A stretch of 64,000 nt of DNA from the NCBI RefSeq assembly GCF_028829235.1, contig NZ_JAIWJY010000004.1, forward strand, positions 340,127 to 404,126. Direction: 5' to 3'. Made by a program: the position numbers and the translations under genes. The DNA comes from Tenacibaculum larymnensis (lineage in GTDB: Bacteria; Bacteroidota; Bacteroidia; Flavobacteriales; Flavobacteriaceae). Below the pieces are notes generated by a model. It had not been told where the DNA came from, made no database searches, and was given only the letters and a program-made list of their open reading frames with translations. Numbering within the stretch: the stretch's first letter is position 1; each line of letters starts with the position of its first letter. Shown here in pieces: positions 1 to 7,165 of the stretch.

Positions 1-115
1 TATGAATTAAACTATGAACTTTGTCTCTTTCAGCTCTATAAACTTTATTTGATTGAGAGAATAATGTTACTGTAAAAAGGGTAACAACGACAACAAGGAG
101 TTTTTGAAACTTCAT
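1..115 (-). CDS. Partial M1-family-like aminopeptidase, N-terminus only
   Basis: A minus-strand reading frame starts at an ATG at 115 and runs off the window edge without a stop. It gives a signal peptide (a basic start, a Val/Leu-rich core and SQ at the likely cleavage site) followed by VYRAERDKVHSLIHT. That mature start resembles secreted flavobacterial M1 metallopeptidases, whose mature part begins with a similar ER.K...L.HT segment. Only 38 codons are visible, so the zinc motif cannot be checked and the family call is a guess. That it is a secreted protein is well supported. Confidence 0.5.
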   Translation of the reverse strand, partial: MKFQKLLVVVVTLFTVTLFSQSNKVYRAERDKVHSLIH

Positions 116-184
116 ATATTTTTGTTTAGACTCCAAAAATAGGAAAATCTATTGGTAGGCTTGTTAATGCCCCGTTAAAAAGAA

Positions 185-213
185 AAAAGCCATCAGATAA
201 TCTGATGGCTTTT
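185..213 (-). terminator. Terminator of the DUF4252/sigma operon
   Basis: A 13-bp perfect stem (arms 185-197 and 201-213) with a 3-nt loop ends in T-rich sequence on the minus strand. It lies just past the stop of the DUF4252 lipoprotein gene, so it probably ends the four-gene operon that starts with the sigma factor. Confidence 0.8.
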
Positions 214-234
214 TAATATTTTTAATAATGGCGG

Positions 235-795
235 TTACTCTGCTTTATCTGAGACTATATCATTATCTCCTAAAATCATTTTAAATTGTTTTAGGTCTAC
301 ATTTCCTGCATCGAAATTAGCTTTCTGCATCATTCCCATAATTTTGTTAACATCCATATTTTCTCCTAAAACACGTGCTACACCTACTCCCATTCCTTTT
401 CCATAACCAAAAGCTATAATTTCGTCGATAGCATCTGCTTCACCTAAATAATAAATTGCAGCATTGGCTCCGTCTTTTTTAAATTTCATCAACTCTTTGT
501 AGTTTGATTTCTTTAAAATAGATTTTAATCTCTCTTTTTCAGCTTTATAACTTGCCTCGTCTAAGTTTTTATACGGAACACCTGTAACATTTATTTTTTT
601 TATGCTTTCGTAGGCTTTTTTATCTTCTTCAGAAGCTTTATCCATGCTTAATTGAAGTGCACTTGCTGGTAAGTCAAACGACATGAAACCTTCTTTGTCT
701 TGACTTTCTACCAAATAACTTTGTAACGATTCTGTTTTACAAGAAACTGTTACAAATGCTATTAGTAACATTGAATATATAACTAGTTTTTTCAT
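235..795 (-). CDS. DUF4252 lipoprotein
   Basis: This 186-residue protein has a lipoprotein signal peptide with the lipobox cysteine at about residue 19 (VTVSC). Its mature part fits the DUF4252 family, whose function is unknown. It is the last gene of an operon of ECF sigma factor, small membrane protein, DUF4252 protein and this lipoprotein, an arrangement often seen in flavobacteria. That context suggests an envelope-linked output or sensing part of the sigma system, but this is an inference. A terminator hairpin follows. The shared DUF4252 type with the upstream gene suggests an old duplication. Confidence 0.75.
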   Translation of the reverse strand: MKKLVIYSMLLIAFVTVSCKTESLQSYLVESQDKEGFMSFDLPASALQLSMDKASEEDKKAYESIKKINVTGVPYKNLDEASYKAEKERLKSILKKSNYKELMKFKKDGANAAIYYLGEADAIDEIIAFGYGKGMGVGVARVLGENMDVNKIMGMMQKANFDAGNVDLKQFKMILGDNDIVSDKAE

Positions 796-851
796 TGTTG
801 TTAGTTTTTGATTGAAAGCAGCATTAACGAATTAACGCTGCTCTGTTTGTT

Positions 852-1367
852 TTATTTATCTTTCTTTCCGTCTTTAGAAAACGTTTCTGCTAGTTTAGAC
901 ATTTTGTTAATATCTATATTTCCTGTTAACGAAACAATTACTGACTCTGGTGATCCGTTTTTAGAATCTTTGTCTTTTACAAACATTAACACTTCACTTA
1001 CAAAATCTTTGTTTTTAGTTGCCTTAACATAAATCTTTACACGAGAATCTTTGTCTTTTACTCGCATTAACTCTATTAAGTTACTTTTTCCTACAGCTGA
1101 TTTTACCATATTTTCCATTTGAGCTGCTACGGCAGCATTTTCAGTAGAAAAAACTTTTAATTCTTGTAAGTCTTGAATCATCTTAAAAACTTCCATTGCT
1201 TCATTGTCTTCAGACTCTACTTTAAATTTTGATAAAATTTCAAAAGCATCTTTGTTTACAACAACTGATGAAACTTCATCAATATCTTCTAACTTATCAA
1301 AAATTGATTGTCCGAAACTTAAGTTAGATACAAATGCTAATGCTAATAATACTATTACTTTTTTCAT
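852..1367 (-). CDS. DUF4252 secreted protein
   Basis: This 171-residue protein has a signal peptide ending in SFGQ and a mature part beginning SIFDKLEDIDEVSSVVVNKDAF, which is typical of DUF4252 proteins. Unlike the next gene it has no lipobox cysteine, so it is probably periplasmic. The C-terminus is rich in Lys and Asp (KDGKKDK). It lies between the anti-sigma-like membrane protein gene and a second DUF4252 gene, all on the minus strand with short gaps, so co-transcription is likely. The biochemical role of DUF4252 is unknown. Confidence 0.75.
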   Translation of the reverse strand: MKKVIVLLALAFVSNLSFGQSIFDKLEDIDEVSSVVVNKDAFEILSKFKVESEDNEAMEVFKMIQDLQELKVFSTENAAVAAQMENMVKSAVGKSNLIELMRVKDKDSRVKIYVKATKNKDFVSEVLMFVKDKDSKNGSPESVIVSLTGNIDINKMSKLAETFSKDGKKDK

Positions 1368-1407
1368 GATTTCTTTTGTTTATAAGTACTTGGTTTTACT
1401 TTCTTTA

Positions 1408-1878
1408 TTAATTTACAGTGTTTATTACTTTATTTACTGTTTCTTCATAGGTTTCTAAATGTTCAATTGCATCACTTCCCTTTTTTAGGTTGTTTGAAAC
1501 GGCATATATAGCTTCGTTTCCTTTGTTTAAATTGACTGAAACTAGTTGTAACACTTCTTTAATTTGCGCAAACTGTTTACGTTGTTGATACTTTTGGTAT
1601 TCTTCGTTACCTATAAATACACTAAATAGTAAGACTACTGACGCTGCTACCGACAACCATTTCCAGTTCTTCTTAGTTTTCTCAGGTTTTAACTGAATGG
1701 TTTGGGTAAAGGTTTCATCTTTACTTTGTTTAAAATAACCAAACATCATACTGTACTCTTGCAAATGAGGTGCCACATTGTTTGAGGTAAAATACTCTTG
1801 TAGCATCTTTTCTTCTTGCAACGTTGTTTCTGCGTCTAGATATTTTTCTAATAACTTCTCTATGTTAGCTAACTCCAT
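1408..1878 (-). CDS. Putative anti-sigma-factor-like membrane protein
   Basis: This 156-residue protein has an acidic, helical N-terminal part (about 1-65, ELANIEKLLEKYLDAETTLQEE) like the cytoplasmic sigma-binding part of bacteroidetal anti-sigma proteins. One membrane segment (about 75-90, WLSVAASVVLLFSVFIG) and a periplasmic helical tail follow. Its start overlaps the end of the sigma gene by 14 bp, which implies translational coupling. The short YLDAETT/EE-type N-terminus is common in proteins paired with ECF sigma factors. No catalytic motif is seen, and the anti-sigma role is inferred from position and topology. Confidence 0.6.
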   Translation of the reverse strand: MELANIEKLLEKYLDAETTLQEEKMLQEYFTSNNVAPHLQEYSMMFGYFKQSKDETFTQTIQLKPEKTKKNWKWLSVAASVVLLFSVFIGNEEYQKYQQRKQFAQIKEVLQLVSVNLNKGNEAIYAVSNNLKKGSDAIEHLETYEETVNKVINTVN

Positions 1879-2374
1879 AGTTATGTTTTTTAATGAGTTC
1901 TTCTCTTATTGTTTTTCTTGCTCTTGATAAGGCTACCCTTACAGCGGTAGGTTTCATATCTACCATTTTGCATATTTCATCAAAATCATACTGTTCGATA
2001 TCACGTAACTGAATGATTATTTTTTGCTGTTCTGGTAATTTTTCAATGAGCTGATGTACTTGGTTTACACTATCGTTATGTTCTACTTTCTTTTCTAGCG
2101 ATGTTTCTTTTTCTTTATAATTGCTATGCACTAATGTTAAATTACTTGCTTGCTTCGATTTTAATCGATCATAACAATAATTTTTTGTCATCGTCATCGC
2201 AAATGCCTCTACATTTTTGTAGTCGGACAGTTTTTCCCGATTCCTCCACAATTTAAAATACAATTCTTGCGTAGCGTCTTCAGCTTCTTCTGTAGAAACC
2301 AACAACCTTTTCGCTAAACGAAAGACTTTGTCTTTAAATGGTAATACAACTTTTAAAAAGTCTGTTTGGTTCAT
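1865..2374 (-). CDS. ECF-type RNA polymerase sigma factor
   Basis: This 169-residue protein is of the sigma-70 ECF type. Region 2 is at about residues 10-75 (LVSTEEAEDATQELYFKLWRN is the characteristic region 2.2 helix) and region 4 is at about 105-160, with the helix-turn-helix YDFDEICKMVDMKPTAVRVALSRARK. Its length is normal for the family. It is the first gene of a minus-strand operon and overlaps the next gene, which probably encodes its anti-sigma factor. The signal it responds to cannot be read from the sequence. The stretch from 2375 to 2624, shared with the divergent protease gene, must hold both promoters. Confidence 0.9.
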   Translation of the reverse strand: MNQTDFLKVVLPFKDKVFRLAKRLLVSTEEAEDATQELYFKLWRNREKLSDYKNVEAFAMTMTKNYCYDRLKSKQASNLTLVHSNYKEKETSLEKKVEHNDSVNQVHQLIEKLPEQQKIIIQLRDIEQYDFDEICKMVDMKPTAVRVALSRARKTIREELIKKHNYGVS

Positions 2375-2624
2375 TGTTTAGTTGATTAATTGTGTAATCC
2401 TTTAAAATAAACACTTCTTATTTATCAGGCTTACATAACTACGACGAGGCAGTTTCAAGTTTGTTACATCAATAATAAAAAAAATAATATTATTCGTTAA
2501 ATTGCGTTGGTATTACAGTTAGCACATTCCTTATAAAAGTCCATAATGGGCATTTAGGTATACCACACTCACATAACTTGATTAAATCATTAATAAAACA
2601 AACAATTACAAAAATCTAAAATAG

Positions 2625-4073
2625 ATGAAAATAGTAAAAACAGCCCTTATTCTCTTATTTTCTATACTTATTGTTTCTTGTAGTGAAAAAGATGATGCCC
2701 CAAAAAACATAGAAGTTCAACATTTTGTTTGGAGAGGCTTAAATGCATACTACTTATGGCAAGATTTAGTTCCTGATTTAGATGACAGACGTTTTAGTAA
2801 CGATAACGAAATATATAGTTATTTATCGGGCTATGATGACCCAGTAGATCTTTTTTATAGCTTATTATACATGGATAATGAATATCCACAAGACCCTAAT
2901 AAAACTTATTCTTGGATTGTAGATGATTATATTGCCCTTGAGCAGTCTTTTGCAGGTACACGATTAACAAGTGGTATTAAGGCTATAGGTGCTGATTTTT
3001 CTGACGGTTCTGGTGGTTATTATGTCTACGTATACGATGTTGTTAATGGCTCTGATGCTGAAATGCAAGGAGTAACTAGAGGTATGATTATTACTGAAGT
3101 TAACGGAACAACTTTAACTAGGGCTAATGTAAATGATTTATTTGCCAATGAAACATTTACCATTCATTTGGCGGATTATAACGGAGGAAATCCTATTAGT
3201 AATGGAACAACTATCACGGTTAACAAATCACAAGTAACTGAAAACCCTGTTAAGGTAAGCAATGTAATTACAAATGGAGGTCATACAATTGGTTATTTAC
3301 TCTACAATCAATTCTCTAAAGATTTCGATGGAGATTTAAATACCGAATTTGCCAACTTTAAAGCTGCCGGAATTACCGATTTAATCATCGATTTACGCTA
3401 CAATGGTGGTGGTTCTCTACAAACAGCTACCTATTTAGGTAGTATGATTACTGGACAATTTACTGATGAGTTGTTTGCAAAACAACTATGGAATCAAAAA
3501 GTAATGAACTCTCGCCCTGCTGAATCATTCATCAACAATTTTACGAATCAAATTAAAAATACAGATCCGCAAGGAACTATTGTGTTAGAAGAAACCATTA
3601 ACAGTTTGAATTTAACAACGGTATATTTTATTGTTTCTAGTAATTCTGCCTCAGCTTCTGAAGTCGTAATCAATTCTCTAAAACCATATATTGATGTTAA
3701 ACTAGTAGGAGCTCAAACTTATGGAAAACATGTTGGTTCGATAACTTTGTACGATTCTGACGATTATACTCGATATGGAAATAATTTAAAAAGTCATACT
3801 TGGGCTCTACAGCCTATTGTTTCTGAAATTCAAAATGTAGATGGAGAAAATTCTCCTGAAGGATTTACTCCTGATATTCTTATAGATGAAGATCCTGGGA
3901 ATTTAGGTATCTTGGGGGATTCTACAGAACCTTTATTAGAAAGAACTATTCAATACATTACTACGGGTGCAAAAGGAGTACCTACCATGAAAAAAGGAGT
4001 TCAATTCTCTCCATCATGGAATTCAAACATGATGCGCCCTGATTATAACAATATGTATGTGGAGTTGAAATAG
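2625..4073 (+). CDS. S41-family (C-terminal processing) serine protease lipoprotein
   Basis: This 482-residue protein has a lipobox (LIVSC, Cys19), so it should be anchored in the envelope. The family-typical WRGLNAYYLW segment is at 36-45, a PDZ-like region at about 105-200, and the catalytic core follows. The probable nucleophile is Ser343 in SSNSASASE, and the base is Lys368 in TYGKHVGS. The 25-residue spacing between them equals that of E. coli Prc, so the enzyme should be active. It is a single gene facing away from the sigma operon and ends in a bidirectional terminator. Confidence 0.88.
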   Translation: MKIVKTALILLFSILIVSCSEKDDAPKNIEVQHFVWRGLNAYYLWQDLVPDLDDRRFSNDNEIYSYLSGYDDPVDLFYSLLYMDNEYPQDPNKTYSWIVDDYIALEQSFAGTRLTSGIKAIGADFSDGSGGYYVYVYDVVNGSDAEMQGVTRGMIITEVNGTTLTRANVNDLFANETFTIHLADYNGGNPISNGTTITVNKSQVTENPVKVSNVITNGGHTIGYLLYNQFSKDFDGDLNTEFANFKAAGITDLIIDLRYNGGGSLQTATYLGSMITGQFTDELFAKQLWNQKVMNSRPAESFINNFTNQIKNTDPQGTIVLEETINSLNLTTVYFIVSSNSASASEVVINSLKPYIDVKLVGAQTYGKHVGSITLYDSDDYTRYGNNLKSHTWALQPIVSEIQNVDGENSPEGFTPDILIDEDPGNLGILGDSTEPLLERTIQYITTGAKGVPTMKKGVQFSPSWNSNMMRPDYNNMYVELK

Positions 4074-4090
4074 AGAACTAAACGATATAA

Positions 4091-4123
4091 AATAAAATCC
4101 AGCTGAGTAAGCTGGATTTTATT
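4091..4123. terminator. Bidirectional terminator between converging genes
   Basis: A 14-bp perfect stem (4091-4104 and 4110-4123) with a 5-nt loop has A-rich and T-rich flanks on both strands. It sits between the S41 protease stop and the DUF72 gene stop, so it can serve both. Confidence 0.8.
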
Positions 4124-4125
4124 TA

Positions 4126-5019
4126 TTACAACAAACTCATTTGTTGGTTATTCTCTTCATTAGGAATCTTTAAATTAATTCCTAATTCTTTATTCAACTT
4201 TTTTATAAAATAGGCTGCCAACAAAGGAGATTCTACCTCCAAATTTTGATGGATAAAAAAGTTAATATTCTGTAATCCTAAATCATTCCACTCCTTTAAT
4301 CTCTCTACCCAATCATCCAAACGTGCATAATCAGACGGGTGATTTGCTCCAACATAACGAACAAAAGCTTCGTTATTCGTTAAGCGCATATGCATCATAT
4401 CTCTTCTACCTGCTGTATCTACTAACACATTGGCTATGTTATGTTCTTCAAACAACTGTGTAAACTCATCAAATACCGTTGTATCTTCAAACCAATCTGG
4501 GTGACGAACTTCAATAGCTAATGGTATACCTTTAGGCCAGCTCACTACAAAGTTTTGTAATCTGTCAAAGTTTTTATTTCCAAAATTAGCATGTAACTGT
4601 AAAAAGATGGTGCCTAACTTCTCTTGTAAATGCGAGGCATTATCTAAATAAACATTTACCGCATCTTGAACACCTTCTAGTCGTTTCCAATGACTTATCT
4701 CCTGCCCTAACTTTGGAAAAAATTTAAACCCTTTTGGAGTCTTTTCTTTCCATTTAGCAAATTGTTCCGCAGAAAATTGACGATAAAAAGTAGCGTTTAA
4801 TTCGATAGAATTGAATTGCTTCGAATAATATTCTAATTCATCTTTTGTACCTCTCGGATAAAACCCTTTTAAATCGGCTTTGTTCCACTTAGCACACCCT
4901 ACAAAAACACTTGGTTTATCATTCTTTTCATAAGAACTTAACAACTCTATTGTTTTAGGGTGAGTTTCAGGTAATGTAAAATCTATTAACTCAGGGTGTT
5001 CAACCTTTCCAAACTTCAT
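4126..5019 (-). CDS. DUF72 (YecE-like) protein
   Basis: This 297-residue protein belongs to the DUF72/YecE family, a TIM-barrel-like fold of unknown activity. Supporting segments are FVGCAKWNKADLKGFYP near the start, YYSKQFNSIELNATFYR at about 85-100, PKGFKFFPKL, IAVEVRHPDWF-like sequence in the middle and FFIHQN near the end. There is no signal peptide, so it is cytosolic. Its start lies 2 bp after the stop of the patatin gene upstream on the same strand, so the two genes form an operon. Confidence 0.85.
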   Translation of the reverse strand: MKFGKVEHPELIDFTLPETHPKTIELLSSYEKNDKPSVFVGCAKWNKADLKGFYPRGTKDELEYYSKQFNSIELNATFYRQFSAEQFAKWKEKTPKGFKFFPKLGQEISHWKRLEGVQDAVNVYLDNASHLQEKLGTIFLQLHANFGNKNFDRLQNFVVSWPKGIPLAIEVRHPDWFEDTTVFDEFTQLFEEHNIANVLVDTAGRRDMMHMRLTNNEAFVRYVGANHPSDYARLDDWVERLKEWNDLGLQNINFFIHQNLEVESPLLAAYFIKKLNKELGINLKIPNEENNQQMSLL

Positions 5020-5021
5020 AC

Positions 5022-5975
5022 TTAATTGTTTTCTATTCCTTCTTCAATTTCCTGATTATCTACCATTTCTGGTCTAAACTCTGTCATTCTATCATCATTT
5101 AGCTTTTTAGCATAATTATATCCTGACTTCCACCATTGTTTCATTTTCTCTTTATCAAATACTAGAGAATTTGTAGTTAAAACTGTTGGTGTATAGTATA
5201 AATTTAACTTTACATCGTGCTGTTTTGCTGATAATTTCCCTATGGTAATATTATGTCGCTCTACATTCTCTAACATGAAATCAAACGTGTCCATCATCAA
5301 AGAAAATGGGTTCTTTGCTGGCAATCTATTCATTTGTGTCACTTCGGTAGCTAAAATTACTGCATCTACCTCTGTAGCTCCTCTAGAAATTGCTTCTCGT
5401 ATAGGTATTAAACTTCCAAAACCTCCATCTGCATACTGACAGTGATCTTTTTCTAACAAACTCATAAACGGCACATAATTACACGAACCCCAAATCCAAT
5501 CACAAAAATCTTCATATTCGCACTCTAAAATCGACTTATATTCAATTTGATTCGCTGTTAAATTAGAAACTGTTACCACTACTTCTTTATTTAACCTTCT
5601 AATCTCATCATACATTTCTTTGGTTATACTGTTTTTTATGAGCTTACGTAAATTTTTACTCTCACCAAAGGTTTTACTTCCATTTAAAAAGTTCCAAAAC
5701 GTGTTTCTATGTCTTATTGACACCACCTTTTCACCATGTACTGATTTTACTCTGAACGGACTGTTACTAAAAATAGCTTTTTGATCTACCGAAGTATATA
5801 CCTCTTTCAATTCATCAACCATACCTAAAGCCAAATGCGATACCATTAAACTACCTGTAGAAGTACCTAAAAGCATATCGTAATCTTTATTTTTATGCTT
5901 CATTAAGTATTGTGCAACTCCGCCTGCAAACGCTCCTTTACTTCCTCCTCCAGAAATTACCAAGGCTTTTTTCAT
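5022..5975 (-). CDS. Patatin-like phospholipase
   Basis: This 317-residue protein has the patatin hallmarks: the glycine-rich oxyanion loop SGGGSKGAFAGG at 8-19, the nucleophile elbow GTSTG with Ser39, and the dyad aspartate in YADGG (Asp183). Both catalytic residues are present, so lipid acyl-hydrolase activity is likely. No signal peptide or beta-barrel domain is seen, which places it in the cytosol or at the inner membrane. It is the first gene of a two-gene operon with the DUF72 protein and is divergent from the BNR lipoprotein gene. The physiological substrate is unknown. Confidence 0.88.
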   Translation of the reverse strand: MKKALVISGGGSKGAFAGGVAQYLMKHKNKDYDMLLGTSTGSLMVSHLALGMVDELKEVYTSVDQKAIFSNSPFRVKSVHGEKVVSIRHRNTFWNFLNGSKTFGESKNLRKLIKNSITKEMYDEIRRLNKEVVVTVSNLTANQIEYKSILECEYEDFCDWIWGSCNYVPFMSLLEKDHCQYADGGFGSLIPIREAISRGATEVDAVILATEVTQMNRLPAKNPFSLMMDTFDFMLENVERHNITIGKLSAKQHDVKLNLYYTPTVLTTNSLVFDKEKMKQWWKSGYNYAKKLNDDRMTEFRPEMVDNQEIEEGIENN

Positions 5976-6039
5976 TGAATTAAGTTTGATTTATCTATTT
6001 TTAGTTCTGTAAAAATATCAAAAAAAAGCAACCAAACAC

Positions 6040-7089
6040 ATGAAACAACTATCTGTACTTTTCTTTCTCTTTTACGTGTTAATTTCTTGTAAAACTGAAA
6101 AACAATACACTCCAAGAACTATTAATTCTGTTACTATAACAGAAACGAAACAAGACAGCACTAGTATTAGAGCTATACTAGCTATTGATACTAATAAATT
6201 AACCTATGCTGGTTCTATAGGAGATATTACAACTACTGAAGATGGAGGTAAAACTTGGAGTACTCAAAAACTGAAATACAATGATTCTATCATCCCACAT
6301 TTTAGAAGTATTGCTCAAAATAATAACAATGTTTTTGTTCTATCGGTAGCTAATCCAGCTCTGCTATACAAAAAAAGTCAAGAAGAGTTTCAATTGGTTT
6401 ATATTGAAAAAAATGAAAAAGTATTTTACGACAGTATGAAATTCTTTGCTGATGGAAAACACGGAATTGCAGTTGGTGACCCTACTGAAGATTGTCCTTC
6501 TATTATTCTTACTTCGGATGGAGGAAATACTTGGACTAAACTACCATGCACACAATTACCAACTTTTGAAGAAGGTGAAGCGTTTTTTGCCGCTAGTAAC
6601 ACCAACATTTCGATAGTAAACAACACGGTTTGGATTGGATCTGGTGGAACAAAAGCACGTATTTTAAAATCTACCGACTTTGGAAACACTTGGGAGGTTT
6701 TTGATACTCCAATTGTACAAGGTGACGGACCACAAGGAATTTACTCTATCGATTTTTACGATGAAAACCACGGAATCGCCATTGGAGGAAACTATTCAAA
6801 ACCTGAAGAAAATCTTGCTAACAAAGCTGTTACTTCTGATGGAGGAAAAACATGGACACTTGTAGCTAACAATCAAAATCCTAATTATAAAAGCTGTGTG
6901 CAATATGTGCCTAATACTAACGGAAAAGAAGTTTTTGCGGTTGGAAAAACTGGCGTTTCATTTTCTAATGATGGTGGACACACTTGGACGGATGTTAGTA
7001 AAGAAGGATACTATTCGATTCAATTTGTAGACAGCAATACTGCTTGGTTATCAGGTCACGAAAAAATTGGAAAATTAATCCTTAACTAA
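6040..7089 (+). CDS. BNR/Ycf48-like repeat lipoprotein
   Basis: This 349-residue lipoprotein (signal with VLISC, Cys about 17) is built from repeats with the BNR/sialidase-type Asp-box pattern SxDGGxTW: TTEDGGKTWS, TSDGGNTWTK, STDFGNTWEV, TSDGGKTWTL and SNDGGHTWTD. This predicts a beta-propeller of the YCF48/photosystem-II-assembly-factor-like superfamily. No sialidase catalytic set is evident. Flavobacterial homologues are often named oxidoreductase without support. It is probably an envelope-anchored scaffold or binding protein. It appears monocistronic, with a 76-bp gap before the amidohydrolase gene. Confidence 0.75.
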   Translation: MKQLSVLFFLFYVLISCKTEKQYTPRTINSVTITETKQDSTSIRAILAIDTNKLTYAGSIGDITTTEDGGKTWSTQKLKYNDSIIPHFRSIAQNNNNVFVLSVANPALLYKKSQEEFQLVYIEKNEKVFYDSMKFFADGKHGIAVGDPTEDCPSIILTSDGGNTWTKLPCTQLPTFEEGEAFFAASNTNISIVNNTVWIGSGGTKARILKSTDFGNTWEVFDTPIVQGDGPQGIYSIDFYDENHGIAIGGNYSKPEENLANKAVTSDGGKTWTLVANNQNPNYKSCVQYVPNTNGKEVFAVGKTGVSFSNDGGHTWTDVSKEGYYSIQFVDSNTAWLSGHEKIGKLILN

Positions 7090-7165
7090 TTCTTAATGTT
7101 TTGTTAAAAGGAATTTTATTTCTTTTTTACTACATACTTTTATGAACTAATCAACTCAATAATCA

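Noticed and set aside
808..1032. Plus-strand ORF over the DUF4252 gene
   Set aside because: It overlaps the clear minus-strand gene and has no recognisable protein features.
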